Origin: CBCXTT01 sp965178295
GTDB taxonomy: Bacteria; Pseudomonadota; Alphaproteobacteria; UBA7879
Direction of reading: 5' to 3'
Length of the DNA: 64,000 bases
Assembly (NCBI GenBank): GCA_965178295.1
Contig: CBCXTT010000005.1
Coordinates: 124,001 to 188,000, forward strand
Each line of letters opens with the position of its first letter. Positions within the stretch are counted from its first letter, which is position 1. The position numbers were made by a program, and so were the translations under genes. This document shows, one piece after another, positions 38,305 through 47,483 of the stretch. The notes beneath the pieces are model-generated. The model worked only from the letters and a program-made list of their open reading frames with translations. It had not been told where the DNA came from and ran no database searches.

Positions 38305-39291
38305 ATGACGAGATCAACACTTATTCTTTTGGGCATTTTTCTTCTTATGCTTGCTGCGGCATGTTTTTTTGGTGGATTTATGATAGCCCAAAGTATTCAC
38401 GAGCAGAAGAAGTCACCACCCATTATCATTCATGCTGGCCATAGCGTGGACCCCACAAAGCTTCCTTTGCATTACAACACAGCCTCAAAAATGGATATTA
38501 GTGAAGAAATATTAGATTTTGAGACTAACCATGAAAGTGGTGAGGTGCGTGGATCTAAGAATGATTCCAAATCTACCGTAGATAGTCTGTCTCAGCGAGC
38601 AACTGACAAGAGAAAAGGGTTGGAAGGAGGCGGTGGACACGATGAGGGCGCAATTCAAAAAAAAATTGAAGGGTTTGAATCGGCCGCTCGAAATGAATTT
38701 CATGCACTTGTGGGCATCCCGATACAAAAGAAAGACGACGATAATCAGGGGGCGAAAAAAAATGTGTCTGGTGATACTAAAAATGCGCAACATCACACAG
38801 AACGCAAGGCAGAACAAAAGGTGTCTGACTCTCACGATAAGTTAAAGGGGGAAGCGCACAAGAAATACGATATGGCGGCACATCATCCACCTGCTCTGCA
38901 GAAGTCGCCAACATCTCAAGAGTCAGAACACACTGAACACCAAAAAACTGTATCTAATAGACCGGTGAAGACTGTTCCTGAGGTGCCTGAGGGCAATAAG
39001 TCAAAAGGAAGTGATCCTCAGGAACAATGGACAGCTGAAAACGCTCCACTTGATAGCGCGTTTTATAATTTAGATTTTTATGGGCAAAATGAACAACTTT
39101 CTCGCCATGCCATGTACAAAGAACGAGAACAGTGGCACACGCTTACCTATGCTGATGTCAATCATTTTCCAGAGAGCCGTCATGGAGGATTTGAGGCTGC
39201 CGAGATGAATGATGGAGCATTCGATCCCTCATATGAGGAGGACGTACTGAATGAGGATATGGGTACTAACGGGATACCACTTTTTGGATGA
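38305..39291 (+). CDS. Membrane-anchored disordered protein of unknown function
   Basis: 328 aa, no family recognised. One N-terminal hydrophobic helix (about residues 5-28, LILLGIFLLMLAAACFFGGF) is followed by a long hydrophilic, low-complexity region rich in Lys, Glu, His, Ser and Gly (about 35-245), then a more ordered acidic C-terminus with aromatic residues (AFYNLDFYGQNEQLSRHAMY and beyond). The AAAC in the helix is a poor lipobox, so I favour an uncleaved anchor. It lies between the PAAR-like gene and a small exported-protein gene, so it may belong to an injection or secretion accessory set. Confidence 0.7.
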   Translation: MTRSTLILLGIFLLMLAAACFFGGFMIAQSIHEQKKSPPIIIHAGHSVDPTKLPLHYNTASKMDISEEILDFETNHESGEVRGSKNDSKSTVDSLSQRATDKRKGLEGGGGHDEGAIQKKIEGFESAARNEFHALVGIPIQKKDDDNQGAKKNVSGDTKNAQHHTERKAEQKVSDSHDKLKGEAHKKYDMAAHHPPALQKSPTSQESEHTEHQKTVSNRPVKTVPEVPEGNKSKGSDPQEQWTAENAPLDSAFYNLDFYGQNEQLSRHAMYKEREQWHTLTYADVNHFPESRHGGFEAAEMNDGAFDPSYEEDVLNEDMGTNGIPLFG

Positions 39292-39386
39292 CAATGGGCA
39301 TCCTAGAGATAAGATAATCCCTGACTGAGATAGAGGAAAAGAAAACTCAGCAGTAGGTATTTTAGAGCAATCAAGAAGGAGTAAAA

Positions 39387-39845
39387 ATGCGACAGTTTTC
39401 TTTTGTATGTACACTACTTTTGTCTATAGGAATAATAAGTTCGGGAGCAATTAGGGCGGACGATACACACCGAGAGCATATTCGGAATTTCTATCTGATC
39501 GCAACAGAGGATGCTAATCAGAATACGGCTGTTGCGGTGGATGTGGTGTTTTCGGGTAATGCAGAATTAACAAAAAGCCTTGCGACGATGCCTGCAGCGC
39601 AATATTTCGAGATTCGACATCAGCTTCTTCGTGATTATCCACACCAAATGATGGTGGTAACCTGGGAAATAGTACCGGGACAGACACTGGAAGAACATCT
39701 AACGGATGCGCAAGAAGGTATTAATCAGGTCTTTCTCTTTGCAAATTATAAAGCGCCGGGCGTGCATAGAATGACCCTGAATCCAGTGCCAAATTTGGTG
39801 ATATATTTAGGACGTACAGACTTTCAGGTGGCTATGCAGAAATGA
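39387..39845 (+). CDS. Small exported protein of unknown function
   Basis: 152 aa with a signal peptide (MRQFSFVCTLLLSIGIISSG, cleavage near AIRADD). The mature part alternates beta-like segments (AVAVDVVFSGNAELTKSL, MMVVTWEIVPGQTL, NQVFLFANY, NLVIYLGR) with an amphipathic middle (AAQYFEIRHQLLRDYPH). The pattern of a small beta-rich periplasmic domain is like secretion-system lipoproteins of the TssJ type, but no lipobox cysteine is present and I could not assign a family. AAGGAG is placed eight bases before ATG 39387. Confidence 0.7.
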   Translation: MRQFSFVCTLLLSIGIISSGAIRADDTHREHIRNFYLIATEDANQNTAVAVDVVFSGNAELTKSLATMPAAQYFEIRHQLLRDYPHQMMVVTWEIVPGQTLEEHLTDAQEGINQVFLFANYKAPGVHRMTLNPVPNLVIYLGRTDFQVAMQK

Positions 39846-40185
39846 GATATATAGGTTGTGCTTTTTGTGTGCCTCATATTGCCTATTATGCTCTTAGAGC
39901 AGAGACAAAAGTCGAAGTATGTAGGTAGTTAGCACACCTCCCCCTATAGGAGGGGCCTTGTGCACTTGCCTGTACTGGGAAATATGAATGCTATACAGAA
40001 AAGAAAAAAAATAAATAATACAGAAATATCATATGCGCGGCTCCACCGACCCCGTGCAACGGCGACATGATGTGGCGCTCATTCATGTTCGTGGAGCGGT
40101 AGTATAGAAGCGCTCGACAGTTAAAGGCGGGTGTGGCTTGCCAGACAAAAGATTGCATTGGGTTTTAATGTACGGAATAGCGTTT
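39846..40185. other. Intergenic region between convergent genes with two structured inverted repeats
   Basis: No coding frame of interest. It holds a nested hairpin at 39932-39963 (GCACA/TGTGC outside CCTCC/GGAGG) and a branched inverted-repeat structure at 40040-40097. Between them lies an A-rich patch. Confidence 0.6.
40040..40097. repeat. Nested inverted repeats able to form a three-way junction
   Basis: The outer stem GCTCCAC (40040-40046) pairs with GTGGAGC (40091-40097). Inside it are hairpin CCGT-gca-ACGG (52-62 in the 40000s) and hairpin GACATGA (40064-40070) with TCATGTT (40083-40089). The two inner hairpins leave short linkers. As an inverted repeat it works on either strand; it could be a structured RNA, a bidirectional terminator or a repetitive extragenic element. 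Confidence 0.4.
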
Positions 40186-41388
40186 TTACAAGGATTGCCC
40201 GCGTAGGAGTTTGGGTTGACGACCGATCATACCCATCGCATGGCGTGTTGCAAGTTTTTTTAATGGCGGAATGGCGCCTACTAATCGTAGGCCAAGCGTG
40301 TGCAGATGATGTAGAAAATGCTGTTCATTGCTGAAAAGGCGATTTAGTCCATCGGTGATCAACATAAGAGCAGTATTATCAAAACGCCGCCATCGCTGGT
40401 AGTTTTCTAGAAGGATAGAGCTGCCAATATCAAGCCCAAGTCTGTGAGCAGAAATGACTAATTCCGCTAGTGCTGCTGCATCTCGGATGCCTAAATTCAA
40501 CCCCTGACCTGCAAGCGGATGTATGACATGAGCGGCATCTCCCACAAGAGCCGTTCTTGGAGCGATATAGGTTTTGGCCATTTGAACGCCCAATGGATAT
40601 TGCAAACGCGACTGGATGAGCTGGATATCTCTGTATTGTGACCCTAAGATTTCTTGAAGTCTTCTTATAAAATCTTTCTCATGAATGCCACACAGGTTAT
40701 TCGTTGTATCGGGGTGATTGGACCAAACAATGGCGCTACGATTCTTTGTCATGGGAAGCGTTGCGAATGGCCCAGTTTTGAGAAATTTTTCGTATGCTGT
40801 ACCATGATGAGGATTTGCATGTTGGATTGTTGTCACCAGGGCGGACTGATCATAAGACCATCCCATTGTTTCAATGCCAGACAGTTGGCGTACACGCGAG
40901 GTGTGGCCATCTGCTCCAATAACAAGGTGCGATTTGATGTCTTGTCCGTTTTCTAGTTGAATATGTGCCATACCTTGACTGATCAGGGTGTGAACAGATG
41001 TTGAATCATGCCAGGCTATATTGGGGTGTTCCTTGGCCTTTGTAGCAAGGAGTTGACGTAGCCGAAAGGCTTCTAGAATATAGCCCATGGGGGCTTGTGC
41101 ATTCTCTTCTGTATACTCAAAGTTTAATGACCGCGGTGTGGTGGCCCCATTGGTGACCTTTATATTCATTATGGGCGATGCATTGGGAGAGAGCCGTTCC
41201 CATAAGCCCAGTGTGTCCAGTAATGTTTTTGAACTTGATGAAAGCGCATACCCACGGATGTCAGTTGTATCTTTGAGTTGCGTTTCTAGTGAAAGATGGT
41301 CCACGATATGAACATCTATTGCCGCATCCGCAAGCACCAGAGCTATGATGTTTCCAACAGGGCCACCGCCTACTATGAGAACGGTCAT
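40186..41388 (-). CDS. UbiH/Coq6-family FAD-dependent ubiquinone hydroxylase
   Basis: 400 aa. The N-terminal FAD-binding motif is VLIVGGGPVGNIIALVLADA, the middle DG motif VIGADGHTSRVRQLSGI, and the GD motif ALVGDAAHVIHPLAGQGLNLG is typical of the UbiH/UbiF/UbiI/VisC group. These enzymes hydroxylate the benzoquinone ring in aerobic ubiquinone synthesis; which carbon is modified is not predictable. It overlaps sodB by four bases (ATGA type), so it is translated from the same message, downstream of sodB. Confidence 0.88.
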   Translation of the reverse strand: MTVLIVGGGPVGNIIALVLADAAIDVHIVDHLSLETQLKDTTDIRGYALSSSSKTLLDTLGLWERLSPNASPIMNIKVTNGATTPRSLNFEYTEENAQAPMGYILEAFRLRQLLATKAKEHPNIAWHDSTSVHTLISQGMAHIQLENGQDIKSHLVIGADGHTSRVRQLSGIETMGWSYDQSALVTTIQHANPHHGTAYEKFLKTGPFATLPMTKNRSAIVWSNHPDTTNNLCGIHEKDFIRRLQEILGSQYRDIQLIQSRLQYPLGVQMAKTYIAPRTALVGDAAHVIHPLAGQGLNLGIRDAAALAELVISAHRLGLDIGSSILLENYQRWRRFDNTALMLITDGLNRLFSNEQHFLHHLHTLGLRLVGAIPPLKKLATRHAMGMIGRQPKLLRGQSL

Positions 41389-41981
41389 TTTCCTAGATTA
41401 TGCTCAGCAAAGTCCCAGTTTACCAGATGTGATAAAAACATATTAACGTAGTCCGGGCGACGATTTTGAAAATCAAGATAATAGGCATGTTCCCATACAT
41501 CGCATGTGATGAGTGGCGTTACGTTTCGGCATAGGGGTGTATCTGCATTACTTGTTTTAATAATTTTCAGTTGCTCATAGTCATCTACAAGCCAAACCCA
41601 ACCACTTCCAAACTGACTTGTCGCCGCTTCTCTGAATTCTGTTTTAAACTGCTCATATGATCCAAAGGATTCTTCAATCATGTCAAAAAGGGTGCCTGAT
41701 GGAACGCCGCCGCCTTTAGGTTTTATACTTTTCCAATAAAATGTATGATTCCAAACTTGGGCTGCATTGTTGAAAATTCTAACGAGTTCTGGCGTGCCCG
41801 CAGACTCCTTGATCACGCCTTGTAGCGATTGCCCTTCAAGAGATGTACCTTTTGTTAAATCATTGAGTTTATTAACATAGGCCTGATGGTGCTTCCCATA
41901 GTGAAAATTGAGTGTATTTTCAGAAATATGCGGCTCAAGCGCGCTAGTAGCATAGGGAAGGGGGGATAATTGAAAGCTCAT
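41385..41981 (-). CDS. sodB: Superoxide dismutase, Fe/Mn type
   Basis: 198 aa. It converts superoxide to hydrogen peroxide and oxygen in the cytoplasm. Metal ligands are H27 in FHYGKHHQAYV, the histidine in WNHTFYW, and the aspartate and histidine in CDVWEHAYYLDFQNRRPDYV. The FNNAAQVWNHTFYW and GSGWVWLV blocks favour the iron-using SodB group. The longer in-frame start at 42014 adds 11 atypical residues; ATG 41981 has AAAGAGG eight bases upstream. Coupled to the ubiH-like gene. Confidence 0.94.
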   Translation of the reverse strand: MSFQLSPLPYATSALEPHISENTLNFHYGKHHQAYVNKLNDLTKGTSLEGQSLQGVIKESAGTPELVRIFNNAAQVWNHTFYWKSIKPKGGGVPSGTLFDMIEESFGSYEQFKTEFREAATSQFGSGWVWLVDDYEQLKIIKTSNADTPLCRNVTPLITCDVWEHAYYLDFQNRRPDYVNMFLSHLVNWDFAEHNLGK

Positions 41982-44371
41982 GAAGCAGGCCTCTTTAACT
42001 GTTAAAATACCCAATACAGCACATCATAATATATGTACAAAAAAAATCTAGAGGGAAATGTATATTTTTTGAGAAATGATGAAAACGCCTGCAAGATTTT
42101 CCTCTAATATACCTTGTGATACAGGCGCACATCGTTGCGTATTATTGCTTACCTTAAGATGCATGAGGAGACCGTTCTGCCGATGTGCTTCCGTTTTCTC
42201 CCGGGTATACGGCTGGATATAGTGCAGTATGTCCGGAGATGTACAACATACGTTCCCTCTTCTTTTCTTTCATTTGTATTTACGGAGATTGTATAGAGTA
42301 TGCGCTCTCATGGAGAGATTGTGACTGATCGTGGAGTAGGTATTGATGATAATACTTTTTGAATATCAAAATCCTGAATTTATCCCAGAAATCTCAATCA
42401 CATTTTTGTATAGCCGCTGGGTATCGGCTTGTTTGTCTAGCACATTAGGCAGCTATAGAACGATGCTATATTGCAAAACGCTTATACTGCTCTCAGATGT
42501 TTGCTGACGACCAATGATAATGCGCTTACTTTATCTTGTACATTGCCTGTGTGTATTTTTGATCAGAAAAATTTTGGAGCATTAGATCTGCGCGTAAAGC
42601 ACACCTGCTATATCAGTTGATCAGAAGATGTATGCCACGGCACGTGTTTTTTGAATAATTTTTTGATGCAGGAATTTATTGCTGTGTCAATATTGATGCG
42701 CATCAGAAGATGATGCGATGCTCATTAGTAGACGGGGGCATCCTACATAAAATCTTTTTCTATACGAGTCGAAGGCCCGTATTGTGTATGTCATGCGTAT
42801 AGTATCAGGGAAAAAATGGACACAATATTAAACATAATGCCCATCTTGCAATCAGTTAATACGTCTTATGCCCGAAATCTTTGGCGAGGATATGATATGA
42901 ATTGCAAGTATACATTTTGATCACGGCACCCTTGCCCCTCTTCTCACTCTCGATGGCCATGTCTTGCACGCAAAAACATTCTGCTGCCTATATTTTGCAA
43001 GCCTGTCTGGTCTGTGAACAAATGGATTTTTCGTAATAGTCGAATGGAACAAACATGTTCAGGCCATTGCAACTGTCATTTTATACATTAAGCTTAGTCG
43101 CAATGTGTGCATTAGTAGATACTGTTGGACAGTATGATCCAGAAGAAATTGAGGATACAGTATTGAGCAAAAATTATGTATGTTGATGATTCTAGATTAA
43201 GGCAGGTGCAACAGTCGGTTGACACCTTTAAAAATTGCTTATGGCATTCTCAGGATTTTTGGTTTGCAAGGGTTTTTTCCTGACTATACACATGTCCAAT
43301 GTGCAGTAGTGGTACTCTCCGCCTTTTCTGCTGCTGACATTGTTAGAGATAGGCATTGCGCAGTATCATCCTTGTGGTTAGTTGTGCACGCATTGCAATC
43401 CCGTTTGAATTTTTCTCTTCGGCTTCAATACGATAAATTTCAGAACACACTTAAAGTGCGCTATTCATCATATGTGGGGCTGATGGGTTAAGTCTCATAA
43501 TATTACTGATTCTATGTTACCAATCTCTTTGTATGGTGCGCGAAGAGTACTGAAAATTTTAGAACTATTCTACGTTAATAATACGATAACAATATATTGT
43601 TGTTCTGTTGTGCGCATGGAGAACTTGCTGTTGTAGTGCCTTTTAGGAACGGCATGAAATATTTGCAATGTATATATAGATTGTATCTATGCTAGAGATT
43701 GACAAATTTGTATTGATGGCTGTCTTGTGCGCCACAGGCACCTATTGCACAACGGAGCAAGGTGGCTCTATCGGGAAACCCGCAATATATTGCGCCACCA
43801 TAACACAATATTGCATCTTTTTATCCACGATTCAGTGATTTGACGACAAAGCCTTCTGGGATTTCAGCAATGTCTGGAACGAGGCATTAACTTTACAGTG
43901 GATCAGTATATATTAGTCATGTTTATGACCCCGTTTTTGTCAGGCAATACATAAGTTTTTCTGCTTACGGCTGTGCTATTACTACCATGACATCACTGAC
44001 TAAGGCGCAAAATACTATATTCTATGCACCCTATTACTATTGCTGATATACAGACGATAAATTAAGACAAGCATTCTGTGATTGCTCACGAGGCAGGTAC
44101 ACCTGCTGTCAACAATGCAATACTGACAGCGCACTTCACCAAACACTCGAAACCCACACTTTGGGTGTTGGGACAAAAGATGAGTTTGTTCAGTCCAGAC
44201 AACAACATGCTCGGTTACATACAATCTATTGTAATTCATACATAAACTGATGATATCCGAAAGATGGAGCTATATTTCCTGCAGGGCGTAGGGACATTGA
44301 AAAGAGTAGGCCTATTCGTTTTTGTGTTCGATGTTAATTGGGAGGATAGCTTGTTCTGCAGGCCATTGAGA
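41982..44371. other. Gene-poor stretch of about 2.4 kb
   Basis: No gene with support on either strand. Frames of up to 90 codons (for example 43219-43491) have random-looking composition. Protein-like scraps such as DTVGQYDPEEIEDTVLSKNY (about 43120-43180) and IAHEAGTPAVNNAILTAHF (about 44075-44130) suggest old decayed genes that I could not identify. Confidence 0.55.
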
Positions 44372-44674
44372 ATGCTTGTCTTGATGTTTGTACTCTGTGG
44401 CATTTTTTCTCAACCTTCCATTGTACAATATGACAGAAGCGAGAAAAAGCATGTGGAAGACATGCGTTATTATGCGCTGGCGCAGGGCGCTACGTACTGT
44501 CTTAGTGCAATGGAGGGTTGTATGAGCAGCGCTATGATCGGTTGTATTTCTTCTACAGAGAGCGCGGGGATGAAAGTGTATATTATGATAAAACGAGGAC
44601 TCTACAGAAGAGGCGACTATGCAGGTTATGCAGCAGGTTACGCAGATTGTTTGCCACAGTATTCAGGTTGGTAA
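44372..44674 (+). CDS. Small exported Gly/Tyr/Cys-containing protein
   Basis: 100 aa from ATG 44372; a longer frame opens at 44264. The chosen start gives a signal peptide (MLVLMFVLCGIFSQPSIVQ). The mature part has several Cys and Met residues (YCLSAMEGCMSSAMIGCISS) and a C-terminal tail AGYAAGYADCLPQYSGW with a repeated GYA motif. No family recognised and only a weak ribosome-binding site. Could be a small secreted effector or outer-surface peptide; an isolated gene in decayed DNA, so it may also be a remnant. Confidence 0.42.
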   Translation: MLVLMFVLCGIFSQPSIVQYDRSEKKHVEDMRYYALAQGATYCLSAMEGCMSSAMIGCISSTESAGMKVYIMIKRGLYRRGDYAGYAAGYADCLPQYSGW

Positions 44675-44743
44675 GGGGCGCTACGATCTAATGTAATCGG
44701 CTCAAAGGAAATCATTAGATATCAGATTCGTGTATTTTTTGTA

Positions 44744-45757
44744 CTACTGGGGTATGTGTCGAATGTCATAAGCAATCTGTTGATTAAAATCATGATTAGC
44801 CATGCGTTGCGCAACATGTAGTGCGTTGGCAAATCCTTCAGCAGTAGCGCTTCCATGGCTTTTGATGGCAATTCCATCAAGGCCAATAAACATGGCACCA
44901 TTGTATCGACTGGGGTCGAGATGTTTTTTAACTTTTCTAAAAATAGGAAGACCAAAAAAACCAACTGCTTTTGTCACAAAGGATTGTCCAAACGCTTTAC
45001 GTAATAACGTATTGATAAATTGCCCCATACCTTCTGCTGTTTTAATAACAACATTGCCTGTAAATCCATCTGTCACAACCACATCAACAGTTCCCGCGCT
45101 TATATCGTTTCCTTCTACATAACCATAAAAATCAATATGCGGTGTTTCTTTTAAGGTTTGGGCGGTTTCTTTCAGAACAGGATGTCCCTTTATTTCTTCT
45201 GAGCCAATATTCAGAAGACCTACAGTAGGTGTGTCTAGCCCTAACACTTCTTTCGCATAGACATTTCCCATGATCGCAAATTGTGCAAGGTGTATTTTTT
45301 CACACTGTAAGTTGGCTCCTATATCCAAAATCACTGTTGCACCCCTTATAGTTGGAAATATTGTAGCAATTGCTGGTCGAACAACGCCCGGAATTGTACC
45401 AAGAAGGATTTTTGCCAAAGCCATGTAGGCACCCGTGTTACCGCTAGACACAACACCGTCAGCGTCTCCATTTGTCACGGCTTCTATGGCACGACGCATA
45501 GAGGTATTACGGCGGCGGATCGCACTGACAGGGTTTTCATCCCCAGCAATATATTCAGATGTATGCAGAATTGATGTGTTATTGCTATTAAGGGCAGGAT
45601 GTTGAGCTACAAGAAATCCTAAGCGTTCTTTGTCTCCATAAATAGAAAAGGCAATGTTTCTATTTTTTTGTGCAGCGATTGCAGCTCCACCTATGACAGA
45701 TGCAGGGGCGTCATCTCCACCCATTCCATCAAGAGCAAGTCGAATAGTATTTGTCAC
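44744..45757 (-). CDS. plsX: Phosphate acyltransferase PlsX
   Basis: 337 aa. Makes acyl-phosphate from acyl-ACP for PlsY, the start of phospholipid synthesis. Marks are IRLALDGMGGDDAPASVIGG, VVSSGNTGAYMALAK, RPAIATIFPT, DIGANLQC and VVVTDGFTGNVVIKTAEG. A longer frame from 45799 would overlap rpmF; GTG 45757 has GGGGG eight bases upstream and gives the usual N-terminus. rpmF-plsX is the conserved order. fabH, its common downstream neighbour, is absent. Confidence 0.92.
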   Translation of the reverse strand: MTNTIRLALDGMGGDDAPASVIGGAAIAAQKNRNIAFSIYGDKERLGFLVAQHPALNSNNTSILHTSEYIAGDENPVSAIRRRNTSMRRAIEAVTNGDADGVVSSGNTGAYMALAKILLGTIPGVVRPAIATIFPTIRGATVILDIGANLQCEKIHLAQFAIMGNVYAKEVLGLDTPTVGLLNIGSEEIKGHPVLKETAQTLKETPHIDFYGYVEGNDISAGTVDVVVTDGFTGNVVIKTAEGMGQFINTLLRKAFGQSFVTKAVGFFGLPIFRKVKKHLDPSRYNGAMFIGLDGIAIKSHGSATAEGFANALHVAQRMANHDFNQQIAYDIRHIPQ

Positions 45758-45782
45758 AGTTGTTCCCCCTATCGTTTTACTT

Positions 45783-45992
45783 TTAAGAGTTAGGGGCACT
45801 TTCCTCTGTTTCTACAATTTTTTCACGTACGATTGATCGTCCATTGTAGTGACCGCATGCCCTGCATACGTGGTGTGGCAACTTAATATCCCCACAATTC
45901 CGGCATTCGCCATATGTAGAAGCATGTAAGGCGTGATGTGAGCGCCTCATGTCGCGCTTGGATTTTGATGTTTTTCTCTTTGGAACAGCCAT
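45783..45992 (-). CDS. rpmF: 50S ribosomal protein L32
   Basis: 69 aa. MAVPKRKTSKSKRDMRRSHH is the standard L32 start. Two CxxC pairs (CRNC and CRAC) form the zinc site. It lies directly before plsX, as in most bacteria, and the two are probably one transcript. Confidence 0.96.
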   Translation of the reverse strand: MAVPKRKTSKSKRDMRRSHHALHASTYGECRNCGDIKLPHHVCRACGHYNGRSIVREKIVETEESAPNS

Positions 45993-46091
45993 AATATGAT
46001 TCCTATATGATTTTTTGCAACCCGTTTATTTGTAGATATCTTACTCTTGTGTGGAAATCAAGTCCAAATAAACAGAATTCACAATTCATAC

Positions 46092-47467
46092 TTAAGTTGT
46101 GATGTATTGTTCTTCTAGAAACGCTATGATGGCACGAATAGCCTGAGCGTGCCCGCCTTTTGGGCGCCCTGGTTGTGCGGAGCGATTCTATGCCATGATA
46201 TCAAAATGTAACCAAGGAATTTTTTCCGGGATAAAGGAGACTAAAAACAATGCCGCTGTAATGGCTCCCCCATACCCTGTACTGCCCGCGTCATTCTCTA
46301 AATCAGCAATAGCACTTTTTAGCATTGTAGCATAAGGCTGGTACAAGGGGAGCTGACATAGGGGATCATCTGTTGCTGCGCTAGCATTTAACATTTTCCT
46401 TGCTAATACTGCTCTATTGGTAAAGAAAGAACCTATTTCTTCACCAAGGGCAACGCGTGCGGCACCGGTGAGCGTAGCCATATCAATAATAAGCTCTGGC
46501 TTGTGTTCGACTGCGTATGTGAGTGCATCAGCTAGTACAAGCCGACCTTCTGCATCCGTGTTCCCAATTTCAACGGTTTGACCAGATCTAGAGGGATAAA
46601 TATCTCCTGGTCGCATTGAATTTGCCGAGACGCTGTTTTCAGCACAGGGAATAATGACATGTAGGTGTATGGGCAGTTTTTGTGCCATAATACAGTGGGC
46701 AAGCCCTAAAACATTTGCTGCACCCCCCATATCTTTCTTCATGAGACGCATATAGGCTGAGGGCTTAATATCAAGCCCACCCGTGTCAAATGTAATGCCT
46801 TTCCCAACGAGAGAAATTTTAGGGTTTTTTTGATTGCCCCATGTAAACTCTAGAAGGCGAGGGGGGTCTCCCCTGCTTTGCCCACGGCATAAATCAGTGG
46901 GAAATTTTCGTGCAACAGCCTATCGCCAGAAATGCTTTGGAATTTTGCTTTATGTGCGTTTTCAACTAACCTTACCTCTTCTTCCAAATGTCTAGGACTC
47001 ATATCGTATGCAGGTGTATTAATAAGATCCCGTACCATAAATGTGGCGGTGATCTGTGTCTTGACTTTGCCCCAATCACAGTTTTCTGATAGACATAAGA
47101 TCGGATGTGAGACATCTATTTTTTTGTAGCGATCAAATTTGTATGTTGCGCATGCCTAGCTAAAGAAAAAGTTGTTAATTTTAAGTTGGGGGCAGGAAGT
47201 GAGGTAATATGTATTCTGCGGTAGTTGTTGCATCACGTTTGCTCCTGACCAGAAATATGGGTCGTATACCCACAAGACGAGCGCTATCGTACCATTTTCT
47301 TTAGGTAAATAACATAGATCACCCGGATTTCCAGCAATATTTTGGGTTTTTATCCATGCTTGATGAGCTTGTGAGAGGGATCGAATAGTGTGTTTCCAGT
47401 CCTGCGTTGGAACCACATGAATGGGGATGCCTTGTGCTTTTTTTGTGTCAATGCGATACCTCATCAA
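46092..47467 (-). pseudogene. M17-family leucyl aminopeptidase, three lesions
   Basis: The whole protein can be read from 47467 to a TAA at 46092 (about 459 codons) if three lesions are ignored. First, a TAG at 47156-47158 replaces the Trp codon of the WALGxYxFDRY motif. Second, a one-base loss in a run of six G (plus strand 46861-46866) breaks the frame after AVGKAGETP. Third, a TAG at 46188-46190 replaces the Trp of HFDIxAWN, before NRSAQPGRPKGGHAQAIRAI. Catalytic regions LVGKGITFDTGGLDIKP, KKDMGGAANVLGL and NTDAEGRLVLADAL are unharmed. The domain order fits the alphaproteobacterial M17 peptidase next to hemW. Decay is evidently recent. It starts 16 bases after hemW. Confidence 0.88.
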
Positions 47468-47483
47468 TACACTCCGTTTAGTA

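Noticed and set aside
37736..39845. A complete type VI secretion or eCIS locus
   Set aside because: Only the tip-like protein is recognisable; there is no sheath, tube, baseplate, ATPase or VgrG gene in the window.
43689..43838. A 49-codon cysteine-containing frame in the 42-44 kb empty region
   Set aside because: No ribosome-binding site, no signal peptide and random-looking composition.
46092..47467. Recoding of TAG as tryptophan, suggested by two TAG codons at conserved Trp positions of the peptidase
   Set aside because: TAG ends ordinary genes in this window (dat 3451-3453, grpE 51595-51597, rpmG 55749-55751, rsmH), and the same gene also has a frameshift.
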